DNA from: JBAYVY01 sp041674345
GTDB taxonomy: Bacteria > Planctomycetota > Phycisphaerae > Phycisphaerales > Zrk34
Assembly: GCA_041674345.1 (NCBI GenBank)
Contig: JBAYVY010000158.1
Span: forward strand, 1 to 8,193
Direction: 5' to 3'
DNA length: 8,193 nt
A program made the position numbers and the translations under genes. Positions 1 to 5,221 of the stretch are shown here, piece after piece; position 1 is the stretch's first letter; every line of letters begins with the position of its first letter. The notes beneath the pieces were generated by a model. That model was not told where the DNA came from. It worked only from the letters and a program-made list of their open reading frames with translations, and did not search any database.

Positions 1-638
1 ATCAGTTTGATATTGCGATATTCGCGCCAGTTGCCGCGCTCGCGTGTGATGGCGAGCTTGGGGTCGTTCAGCAGATACTTCGCGGCGGTCGCGCCGAGCG
101 CGACGATCACCTTCGGTTGAATGAGAGCGACCTGCTGATCGAGATAGGGCTGACATGTCGCGGCTTCTTCGGGCGTCGGCACACGATTGTCCGGCGGACG
201 ACACTTGACGATGTTGGCGATGTAAACCTGATTGCGTTCGAGTCCCATCGCGGCGATCTGTTTGTCGAGCAACTGGCCGGCGCGACCGACGAACGGGCGA
301 CCCTGCGCGTCTTCATCGGCGCCGGGGCCTTCGCCGACGAACAGGATCGTGGCGTTCGGATCGCCTTCGCCGAACACGGTGCGATGTCGGGTCTTGTGCA
401 ACGGACAGCGGGTGCAGACCGAAACGTAATCAGCGTCGAGTTGGGCGAGGGAAGCGGAGGAGAAGTCGGAAGTGGGAAGTGGAAAGTGGGAAGTGGAAAG
501 CGGGGCTGCGGGAGTAGTGGGTCTGCTACTTCCGACTTCCGCCTTCCGACTTTCGACTTTCTTCACCGGCACGCTTTCCATGCCTAGCAATTGGTCGATG
601 GCGAGTAACTGTTTGATCTGTCGGGTGTTGGGCGTCAT
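1..638 (-). CDS. Family-4 (UdgB/UDGa-like) uracil-DNA glycosylase, 3' end beyond window
   Basis: Removes uracil from DNA to start base-excision repair in the cytoplasm. From ATG at 638 about 212 codons are visible, and the frame is open at base 1, so the C-terminal part is missing. Seen: Cys75 and Cys78 in a CxxC, then Cys146 and Cys162, the four ligands expected for the [4Fe-4S] cluster of this family. The active-site motif GEGPGADED lies at residues 102-110, followed by GRPFVGRAGQLLD, and LGATA at 181-185 is typical. Residues about 26-60 are a Ser/Thr/Pro-rich linker read from a low-complexity repeat (463-561). The start at 638 is chosen because residues 5-24 (RQIKQLLAIDQLLGMESVPV) look like a genuine helix. 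ATG at 581 (Met20) is the alternative. No strong ribosome site is seen. Family assignment is firm; the start is less so. Confidence 0.93.
   Translation of the reverse strand, partial: MTPNTRQIKQLLAIDQLLGMESVPVKKVESRKAEVGSSRPTTPAAPLSTSHFPLPTSDFSSASLAQLDADYVSVCTRCPLHKTRHRTVFGEGDPNATILFVGEGPGADEDAQGRPFVGRAGQLLDKQIAAMGLERNQVYIANIVKCRPPDNRVPTPEEAATCQPYLDQQVALIQPKVIVALGATAAKYLLNDPKLAITRERGNWREYRNIKL
463..561. repeat. Inverted pair of GGAAGT/GGAAAGT word repeats inside the glycosylase gene
   Basis: Left arm 463-500 is repeated units of the form GGAAGTGGGAAGTGGAAAGT. Right arm 528-561 is the complementary CTTCCGACTT-type series. A 27-base GC-rich spacer separates them. The whole block stays in frame with the glycosylase and encodes the linker between the N-terminal helix and the first Cys pair. 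Arms match imperfectly, so this is a degenerate word repeat and not an exact palindrome. Confidence 0.8.
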
Positions 639-674
639 GTCGGGCCTGGGTTTGGGGATGGAACCGATGCGTAA

Positions 675-782
675 GAAAGCGTGTAGAAGGAGTTAGGAGA
701 CAGGAGACAGGAGTAAAATCATCGGGACGTACTCCGGCATTCTGCCTCCGGACTCCTGTCTCCTGGCTTCTCACACGCTTTC
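675..782. repeat. Imperfect long inverted repeat with GGAGACA word repeats
   Basis: Left arm 675-714 (GAAAGCGTGTAGAAG, then GGAGACA and CAGGAG words ending GGAGT) pairs with right arm 752-782 (ACTCCTGTCTCCTGG, then CTTCTCACACGCTTTC). The left arm carries one extra copy of the GGAGACA unit. It lies just upstream of the glycosylase start and lacks a T-run on either side, so it looks like a dispersed repeat more than a terminator. Confidence 0.75.
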
Positions 783-883
783 GCACAGGGTCGCAGATTC
801 GCCGGTGGGATGCAACCTTTTAAATTGGAGTTCTGGATAAAGAAGATTGCGATAAGTTTTCATAAAAATAGGATAAGTTGGTC

Positions 884-912
884 TTGACTTTGAGCGGGGC
901 GCGGACGATAAT
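884..912 (+). promoter_or_regulatory. Sigma70-type promoter for the plus-strand RNA
   Basis: TTGACT at 884-889, a 17-base spacer and GATAAT at 907-912 are close to the housekeeping consensus with ideal spacing, in an AT-rich setting unusual for this window. Transcription would begin near 919. No open reading frame with a ribosome site follows, but a structured region ending in a strong terminator does. Confidence 0.7.
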
Positions 913-918
913 TGGATT

Positions 919-1326
919 AGTTGGTTATCTTTGACAAGTAACTGGTGACTCGTTCTGCCTCGCGCAGGCCTTGACCGAACGCACGTACAGGCACTCGGCA
1001 CCCGACCTCGGGCTCCAACGAATTGAGGCGATGGACCCGAATGATCCAAGGGCACGTCCCGCGGATCAAGCCAATGGGGCGACCAGACCTGCACATCTCA
1101 CACACCTGCCCCAATCCCTGTTGCGGGCGATCGGTTCTGTGGGTTAAAACTCGAGCTCCCGCGAGTGGTACCTGGGTCAGCAATGATCCGCCTGCCGAGG
1201 CAGAACGTCACCAGCTTATACGACTTGGTGCCGGGCCGTCTCTTTTGGAAATCGGGTGTGGGGTGAGGCGGCCCAAGGGGTCGGCGAGGTGACAGCGGTT
1301 GTCAATCTCGCCGGCCCTCTTTTTTT
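919..1326 (+). ncRNA. Candidate structured non-coding RNA of about 400 nt, family not recognised
   Basis: Bounded by a consensus-like promoter and an intrinsic terminator. Its ends are joined by a long helix: 942-949 with 1207-1214, 952-962 with 1196-1206 and 964-968 with 1191-1195. That is 24 pairs interrupted only by a 2-base and a 1-base bulge. The rod continues with 971-976/1175-1180 (one G-U), 988-991/1171-1174, 992-997/1162-1167 and possibly 1009-1015/1153-1161. Distal branches include 1042-1047/1063-1068, with GGG/CCC stacked inside, and 1075-1080/1108-1113. A separate 10-pair stem (1233-1242/1265-1274) lies between the closing helix and the terminator. I tested it by eye against RNase P RNA, tmRNA, 6S and SRP RNA and found none of their conserved cores. 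Pairings are seen; that it is an expressed RNA is inference. Confidence 0.6.
1277..1326 (+). terminator. Strong intrinsic terminator of the plus-strand RNA
   Basis: Stem 1277-1288 with 1307-1318 (12 pairs including GGCGAG/CTCGCC and two G-U pairs) encloses an inner TGACA/TGTCA stem at 1290-1294/1300-1304. It is followed at once by seven T residues at 1320-1326. The T-run on the plus strand fixes the direction of the transcript. Confidence 0.85.
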
Positions 1327-1371
1327 GCGCCGTGTTTTGTGAGGTGAAAGAAAGAAGGGGGCAGGGGGCTC

Positions 1372-1460
1372 ATTTGTGATTTTGGAATGGTGATTTGTGA
1401 TTGACAGATCAGCCCTCACGCCGAGTTCGCGTTTGCATCAAATCACAAATCACCAATCCA
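1372..1460. repeat. Inverted repeat of GATTTGTGATT words
   Basis: Arms 1383-1402 and 1441-1460 are complementary at 19 of 20 positions (TGGTGATTTGTGATT-type sequence), around a 38-base spacer. A further copy of ATTTGTGATT starts at 1372, giving a direct repeat within the left arm. No gene overlaps it convincingly. The AT-rich word contrasts with the GC-rich surroundings. Confidence 0.8.
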
Positions 1461-1472
1461 CTCCAGCAAAGG

Positions 1473-1610
1473 GGGCGTCTGGAAGGGGAACCGCCAGACG
1501 CCCTGGGGTCGCGTCAGCGTCGGGGGAAGCGCTGACGCAGTTTGGGGCACCGGGGGGAAGTCAGTGCCCCGGCGATGAGGCGGGTCGGGGGAAGACGGGA
1601 TGCCTCATCG
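1473..1610. other. Array of four stem-loops with conserved GGGGGAAG loop
   Basis: Four hairpins stand head to tail, 7, 5 and 2 bases apart. H1: stem 1473-1482/1494-1503, loop containing AAGGGGAACC. H2: 1511-1519/1530-1538, loop TCGGGGGAAG. H3: 1544-1550/1564-1570, loop starting CGGGGGGAAG. H4: 1573-1581/1602-1610, with an inner GTC/GAC pair presenting GGGGGAA. All stems are perfect but unrelated in sequence, while the loops share GGGG(G)AA. The transcribed strand is not known; read on the plus strand, the loops are purine-rich with GGA. No coding frame explains it. Confidence 0.8.
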
Positions 1611-1813
1611 CGTTCACTTAATCATACGCATATAACCAGCGAAAAGTTCAATCCCAGACAGATTTTTACCCCCCCCAAGCGAACTATCGTGCCGACTGGG
1701 GGTTATGGGAAATATCCGCGTCGATTCCCCGTCAGCCACGTCAGAAGAGTCGCCAATGCCCCTCGACCGGCCTCCCGGCCCCAGGGTGATCGGACGGAAA
1801 ACGGACAGGAATG
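1611..1813. other. Gap with no gene recognised
   Basis: I see no credible protein gene. It contains a run of eight C at 1669-1676 and five G at 1698-1702, which can pair as ACCCCC/GGGGGT around a 24-base loop, but without other support. The rest is unstructured by eye. Confidence 0.5.
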
Positions 1814-1886
1814 AACCACAGGCGCAGAGAAAGCAAAATCCAATTTTTATTTTCTTCTCTGCGTCTCTGCGCCTTCTCTGCGGTTT
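1814..1886 (-). repeat. GCAGAGA word repeat and hairpin spanning the tadA stop codon
   Basis: Right arm 1854-1886 (CTTCTCTGCG, TCTCTGCGCC and CTTCTCTGCGG units) is complementary to 1814-1830: GGCGCAGAGA 1821-1830 pairs exactly with 1864-1873, and the outer AACCACAG pairs with CTGCGGTT at 7 of 8. On the minus strand this forms a hairpin around the end of tadA and could slow or stop transcription, though there is no clear U-run after it. The GCAGAGA word resembles a dispersed repeat common in many bacterial genomes (recollection, not searched). Confidence 0.7.
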
Positions 1887-2347
1887 AATTTTCTTCTCGC
1901 TGTGAAAAATTCGCTCAACAACTTTCCGCATTCTTCCGTCAGTACGCCGGCGGTCACGTGTACGCGGTGGTTCAGCCGCGAATCGTTGCACAGCTGATAC
2001 AGCGTTTTCACCGCGCCCATCTTCGTGTCGCTCGCGCCGTACACCAACCGGCCCACCCGCGCGTTGACCATCGCCCCGGCGCACATCGGGCACGGCTCCA
2101 GCGTCACCACCAGCGTGCATTCATTCAAACGCCAGCCGCCCAGCGTTTTCGCCGCCTGTTGAATCGCCGCGATCTCCGCGTGCGCCACCGGGTCGGCGTC
2201 CATCTCCCGCCGGTTGAATCCTTCGCCGATGATGCGGTCGCCATGCACCACGATCGCGCCGACGGGCACTTCACCCTGTTGTGCCGCACGCTGCGCCAGC
2301 GCGATGGCGCGACGCATCCATGCGATGTCGGCATCATCGCCCCGCAT
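1847..2347 (-). CDS. tadA: tRNA-specific adenosine deaminase TadA
   Basis: Zinc-dependent deaminase that converts A34 to inosine in the tRNA anticodon. The 166-residue frame shows the family pattern: GEVPVGAIVV at 25-34, the catalytic HAE at 56-58 and the zinc-binding PCPMC at 85-89 with EPCPMCAGAMVNARVGRLVYG around it, then GAVKTLYQL. The last dozen residues (NRREGAETQRRK) are not family sequence but the in-frame reading of the GCAGAGA word repeat, which also supplies the stop. The start at 2347 gives the usual length. ATG codons at 2404 and 2401, with GGAG upstream, would add about 19 odd residues and overlap tatC. It lies 37 bases after tatC on the same strand, so co-transcription is likely. 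Confidence 0.93.
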   Translation of the reverse strand: MRGDDADIAWMRRAIALAQRAAQQGEVPVGAIVVHGDRIIGEGFNRREMDADPVAHAEIAAIQQAAKTLGGWRLNECTLVVTLEPCPMCAGAMVNARVGRLVYGASDTKMGAVKTLYQLCNDSRLNHRVHVTAGVLTEECGKLLSEFFTARRKLNRREGAETQRRK

Positions 2348-2384
2348 CGTCCGCGCCCGCCGGCATAACGCCAGGGGTAATTTT

Positions 2385-3416
2385 TTATTCAGCGCCGGCA
2401 TCATCCCACTGGCTCCACAAACTCGTCTTGCGTTTGACGAACAGCCACATCAGCAACAGGCCCAGTTCGTACAGCAGGTACATCGGCAGCGCGGTGACGG
2501 TCTGCGCCACGGGGCTGCCGCCGGGCGTGATGATCGCGGCAATGACGAACGCCAGCAGAACCGCTATTTTCCGTCCGCGCGACAGCACCCGCCGTTCCAC
2601 GATCCCCGCCCAGCCCGCCAGCAACATCAGCAGCGGCAACTGGAACACGACCGCGAAACTCACCCCCATCCACAACACGAAACTGACGTACTCGTCCAGT
2701 TCGATCAACGGTTCAACCATCGTCGCTTGCGAGGCCCGCAGCGTCATCACATGACCGCCCACCGACATTTTCATCGTCGATTCCCGCGAGTTGATCCACA
2801 CCCGCCCCTCGCCCGGTTTTTCAGGGTCCGTCGCCATCACCGGCACATTCAACGGCGCGATTGTTTCTTCCCCCTTCGTCCCTTCGTCCCTCCGTCCCTC
2901 CGTCCCTTCTTCTCCGATTAGATATCTCTGCACCGCGGTCGGCGCAAGTGACGGCATCGAAAACGCGTCCGTGAAACCGAGAAAAAACCAGATCGCCAGC
3001 GGCAGCATCAGGTAATACATGAACAGCACGCCCAGCGCCGCCAGCACCGCCGAGCCGGGCATCAGCAGCGTCACGAATCGCCGCTCGTGCGGATGAAGTC
3101 CCGGCGAAATGAACTTCCACAGTTGCCACAAAATCCACGGTATGCCGATCACCAATCCGCCCAGCACGCACACCTGAAGATAGACGTTGAACGCGCCGCC
3201 GACGGTTCGCATGACCAGCGACGGGGCCTTGCCTTCCCGCGCCAGTTCGTACAGCAGCGGTTGGCAGATCAGGCCCACCACGCGGTCGGCGATGAAGATC
3301 ATGCCGATGCCCGCGATCACCGGGCCGATCAGTCCGACGCCGATGCGCCGGCGTAATTCCTCCAGGTGGTCGCCGAGCGACATTTTCACTTCATCTTGTG
3401 CCGACCGGTGGGTCAT
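2385..3416 (-). CDS. tatC: Sec-independent (twin-arginine) translocase subunit TatC
   Basis: Polytopic inner-membrane protein that recognises twin-arginine signal peptides on folded proteins. Seen: the N-terminal LGDHLEELRRR at about 14-24, the cytoplasmic-loop motif ISPGLHPHERRF at 103-114 with the conserved Glu111, and about six hydrophobic segments. The C-terminal SFAVVFQLPLLMLLAGWAGI and TPGGSPVAQTVTALPMYLLYELGLLLM match the last two helices. At 343 residues it is well above the roughly 250 usual for the family. The excess lies in the second periplasmic loop (about 150-240), where a tandem 8-base repeat encodes GEEGTEGRRDEGTKGEE. The start at 3416 is a choice; ATG at 3434 and 3383 are possible. 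tadA follows downstream. It diverges from the phosphoesterase gene with almost no spacer. Confidence 0.95.
   Translation of the reverse strand: MTHRSAQDEVKMSLGDHLEELRRRIGVGLIGPVIAGIGMIFIADRVVGLICQPLLYELAREGKAPSLVMRTVGGAFNVYLQVCVLGGLVIGIPWILWQLWKFISPGLHPHERRFVTLLMPGSAVLAALGVLFMYYLMLPLAIWFFLGFTDAFSMPSLAPTAVQRYLIGEEGTEGRRDEGTKGEETIAPLNVPVMATDPEKPGEGRVWINSRESTMKMSVGGHVMTLRASQATMVEPLIELDEYVSFVLWMGVSFAVVFQLPLLMLLAGWAGIVERRVLSRGRKIAVLLAFVIAAIITPGGSPVAQTVTALPMYLLYELGLLLMWLFVKRKTSLWSQWDDAGAE
2871..2911 (-). repeat. Tandem 8-bp repeat (GGGACGAA/GGGACGGA) within tatC
   Basis: On the plus strand the units CCCTTCGT, CCCTTCGT, CCCTCCGT, CCCTCCGT and a partial CCCTTC follow one another, nearly five copies of period 8. 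As 8 is not a multiple of 3, all three phases are read, giving the charged Glu/Gly/Arg/Lys stretch at residues about 169-184 of TatC. It stays open in the gene's frame. Confidence 0.9.
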
Positions 3417-3433
3417 ACGGATATGATAATGCA

Positions 3434-4306
3434 ATGCCTCGCACCGCGCGTCATCGCTGGCACAAACGCCATCAGGTCCGTCACGCCATGAGCGTGCGGG
3501 CTTTTCGCTGGCTGACGGAGCGCAAGATCATCCGGGGCGGGCCGTGCGGCGGTTTCGTCCTCAGTCCGCATGTGCTGAAACTGGCCGGTTTGCCGGCTGA
3601 ACTTGCGGGGCTGCGCATCGCGCATCTGTCCGACCTGCATGTCGGTTCGCTGCTGACGCCCGATCATCTGCCGGCGATTGTGCGGCAGGTCAACGCCCTT
3701 GAGCCGGACATCATCGCCGTCACCGGCGACCTGATGGATACCGACAATCATTACCTGCACCCGCTCCTCGAAGCGTTGCTCCAACTGCGCGCCCCGCTGG
3801 GCATTTACAGTGTGCTGGGCAATCACGACTATCGGGATGCCGCCCCGGAAATCGTGCATGGGTTTCGGATGGCGGATATGAAGATGCTGGTCGATCAGCA
3901 CGTGATGGTGCAGGCCAGCGGGCGCGCCGTCGCTGTGGCCGGCATCGACTGGGCGGAAAGCGACGACGACCTGGCGGGGCACGTTCGCAAAACATGTGCG
4001 AAAATACAGGGCGACGATTTGCGGATTCTGCTGGCGCATCACCCGCACGCGCTGGACGCCGCCGCCGATGCCCATGTCCACCTCGTGCTGTCGGGCCACA
4101 CGCACGGCGGGCAATTCATCTTCCGAAAATCCCGCACCCATCAACGCGAATCCGTCGGCCTGGGCAATCTCAAATGGCGCTACCCTCAGGGCCACTACCA
4201 GCGGGGCGACACGCACCTGTTCGTCACCAACGGTCTGGGCGGCAGCTTCCCCCTGCGATTCCGCTGCCCCGCGGAAATCACACTGCTCGAATTGCAGCCG
4301 GGCTGA
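3434..4306 (+). CDS. Metallophosphoesterase, YkuE/YaeI-like
   Basis: Calcineurin-like phosphoesterase with a two-metal centre; related proteins act on phosphorylated lipids or diverse phosphodiesters, and the substrate here cannot be read. All family motifs are present: SDLH at 66-69, GDLMD at 98-102, GNHD at 129-132, HHP at 202-204 and GHTHGGQ at 221-227. The end is also typical (NGLGGSFPLRFRCPAEITLLEL). No signal peptide or N-terminal membrane helix is evident, unlike some relatives. Start is uncertain: 3434 gives 290 residues; ATG at 3488 gives 272, still with the whole catalytic domain, and 3398 would overlap tatC deeply. A TATGATAAT string at 3421-3429 could be a -10 element for the shorter form. 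Confidence 0.9.
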   Translation: MPRTARHRWHKRHQVRHAMSVRAFRWLTERKIIRGGPCGGFVLSPHVLKLAGLPAELAGLRIAHLSDLHVGSLLTPDHLPAIVRQVNALEPDIIAVTGDLMDTDNHYLHPLLEALLQLRAPLGIYSVLGNHDYRDAAPEIVHGFRMADMKMLVDQHVMVQASGRAVAVAGIDWAESDDDLAGHVRKTCAKIQGDDLRILLAHHPHALDAAADAHVHLVLSGHTHGGQFIFRKSRTHQRESVGLGNLKWRYPQGHYQRGDTHLFVTNGLGGSFPLRFRCPAEITLLELQPG

Positions 4307-4393
4307 ACAAGCGGGGATATTCACCAACCTGACGTTGTACGTGCGATTTTCGCTGGTTTACGGGACTTTTGCGCCAATTCCGGGGGGCGGCCC

Positions 4394-4421
4394 TTGATTT
4401 GCACGTCGGCGGTCGTACCAT
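4394..4421 (+). promoter_or_regulatory. Possible promoter of the response-regulator gene
   Basis: TTGATT at 4394-4399 and TACCAT at 4416-4421, spaced by 16 bases, lie about 50 bases before the regulator start. The -35 is good and the -10 mediocre, so this is a suggestion only. Confidence 0.35.
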
Positions 4422-4473
4422 GTGGGGCTGCCAGAACCCAGCGGCCTACGCTTTTAGCTTGGAGATCACGCCT

Positions 4474-4923
4474 GTGAACGATACTTCCGCCAATGTTGAC
4501 CCGTCGATGAGCGACATGCCCGAACCGCAGCGGCTGACCGACGCCCGCATTCTGGTTGTGGATGATGACCCCGATGTGTCCGCTGTCGTCGATGCGGCGC
4601 TGCGCGCCGAGGGCGCCAAGACCAAGGTCTGCTCCGACGGCAACACCGCGGTGCATCTGTGCGAACAGGACAGCCCCGATCTGGTCGTGCTGGACATGAT
4701 GCTGCCCAAACGGTCGGGCTTTCTGGTGCTGGAGCGCATCAAGCAGATGCAGAACCCGCCGAACGTCATCATGATTACCGCGAACGAAGGCAAGCGTCAC
4801 CAGGCCTACGCCGTGTCGCTCGGCGTCGATGCGTATCTGCACAAGCCGGTGCGACTGGAGCGCCTGGTGCAGATCGCCGAGGAACTGGTCACGCCGAAGG
4901 TCAAGGCACGCGGCGGAAAATAA
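4474..4923 (+). CDS. Single-domain response regulator (CheY-like receiver)
   Basis: A 149-residue receiver with no output domain. The acidic pocket is at 30-32 (DDD), the phospho-acceptor Asp74 lies in VVLDMMLP, the conserved Thr102 in MITA and Lys124 in HKP. These positions fit a working receiver of the CheY/Spo0F type. GTG at 4474 is chosen because GGAG (4461-4464) sits nine bases upstream; the first 22 residues form a short polar extension before the receiver fold. No histidine kinase or chemotaxis gene is in the window, so the partner is unknown and it is an orphan by context. It might form a short plus-strand transcript with nothing downstream except the insertion sequence. Confidence 0.92.
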   Translation: MNDTSANVDPSMSDMPEPQRLTDARILVVDDDPDVSAVVDAALRAEGAKTKVCSDGNTAVHLCEQDSPDLVVLDMMLPKRSGFLVLERIKQMQNPPNVIMITANEGKRHQAYAVSLGVDAYLHKPVRLERLVQIAEELVTPKVKARGGK

Positions 4924-4987
4924 GTTTTCGACAAGCCGGACCTGATTGAGGTGGTCCAGAGGCGGCCAAGCTGAAAACGCCCTTGCG

Positions 4988-5010
4988 AGAGGCGGTCCAA
5001 ATTGTTGGGC
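4988..5010 (+). repeat. Left terminal inverted repeat of the insertion sequence
   Basis: Reads AGAGGCGGTCCAAATTGT plus TGGGC, the complement of the right end with one mismatch. It lies about 210 bases beyond the transposase stop. Confidence 0.75.
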
Positions 5011-5019
5011 ATTGCGAAT

Positions 5020-5038
5020 GGGTGCTTGAAAAGCACCC
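5020..5038. other. Small perfect hairpin next to the left terminal repeat
   Basis: GGGTGCTT at 5020-5027 pairs with AAGCACCC at 5031-5038 across a GAA loop. No T-run follows on either strand, so it is not an evident terminator. It may be part of the element end. Confidence 0.6.
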
Positions 5039-5102
5039 GAAAAGGTGTGAATGATCGAAGGACTCGATCAACTCAACGGTCAGTGTAGCAGAATTCGGCG
5101 CG

Positions 5103-5198
5103 GTGCCAAAGGAGACATTGTCACCGGTGTCCCACGACGGTGGAAGCAGTGCCAAAGCAGTGCCAGGCCGGTGACAACGTGCCGTGGCACCGGTGCCA
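5103..5198. repeat. Cluster of nested inverted repeats and GTGCCA words inside the element
   Basis: TTGTCACCGG (5118-5127) is exactly complementary to CCGGTGACAA (5168-5177). A perfect 14-base palindrome TGGCACCGGTGCCA occupies 5185-5198. The word GTGCCA occurs at 5103, 5149, 5160 and 5193. The cluster lies between the transposase stop and the left terminal repeat and codes for nothing I can recognise. Confidence 0.7.
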
Positions 5199-5221
5199 AG
5201 GTATTTGAGCGAGCCGATGCG

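Noticed and set aside
1198..1219. CAGAAC followed by GCTTAT, resembling the 3' conserved part of RNase P RNA
   Set aside because: The partner 5' core (GAAAGTCC-type) and the other universal motifs are missing, and these bases are fully used in the closing helix, so rnpB is not supported.
1023..1292. Open frames of 88-107 codons on both strands over the RNA region
   Set aside because: They cross the helices and terminator, lack ribosome sites and family likeness, and look like chance frames in GC-rich DNA.
1401..1429. TTGACA as a promoter for the stem-loop array
   Set aside because: No acceptable -10 element at 16-18 bases; the hexamer lies in the inverted-repeat arm.
1473..1610. Stem-loop array as a CRISPR or attC-type integron array
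   Set aside because: There are no constant repeats with spacers, and no conserved core sites of attC; the constant part is in the loop and the stems vary.
2867..2874. CTTCCCCC in tatC, complementary to the conserved array loop
   Set aside because: An eight-base match in a GC-rich window is likely by chance, and it belongs to the tandem repeat.
2214..2921. 235-codon plus-strand frame opposite tadA and tatC
   Set aside because: Rich in His/Arg/Gln as expected for the complement of GC-rich coding DNA; the minus-strand genes are unambiguous.
3413..4327. 304-codon minus-strand frame opposite the phosphoesterase
   Set aside because: It is the antisense shadow of a gene with complete catalytic motifs; the translation resembles no protein family.
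4940..4959. GGACC/GGTCC hairpin after the response regulator as a terminator
   Set aside because: Short stem and no T-run on the plus strand.
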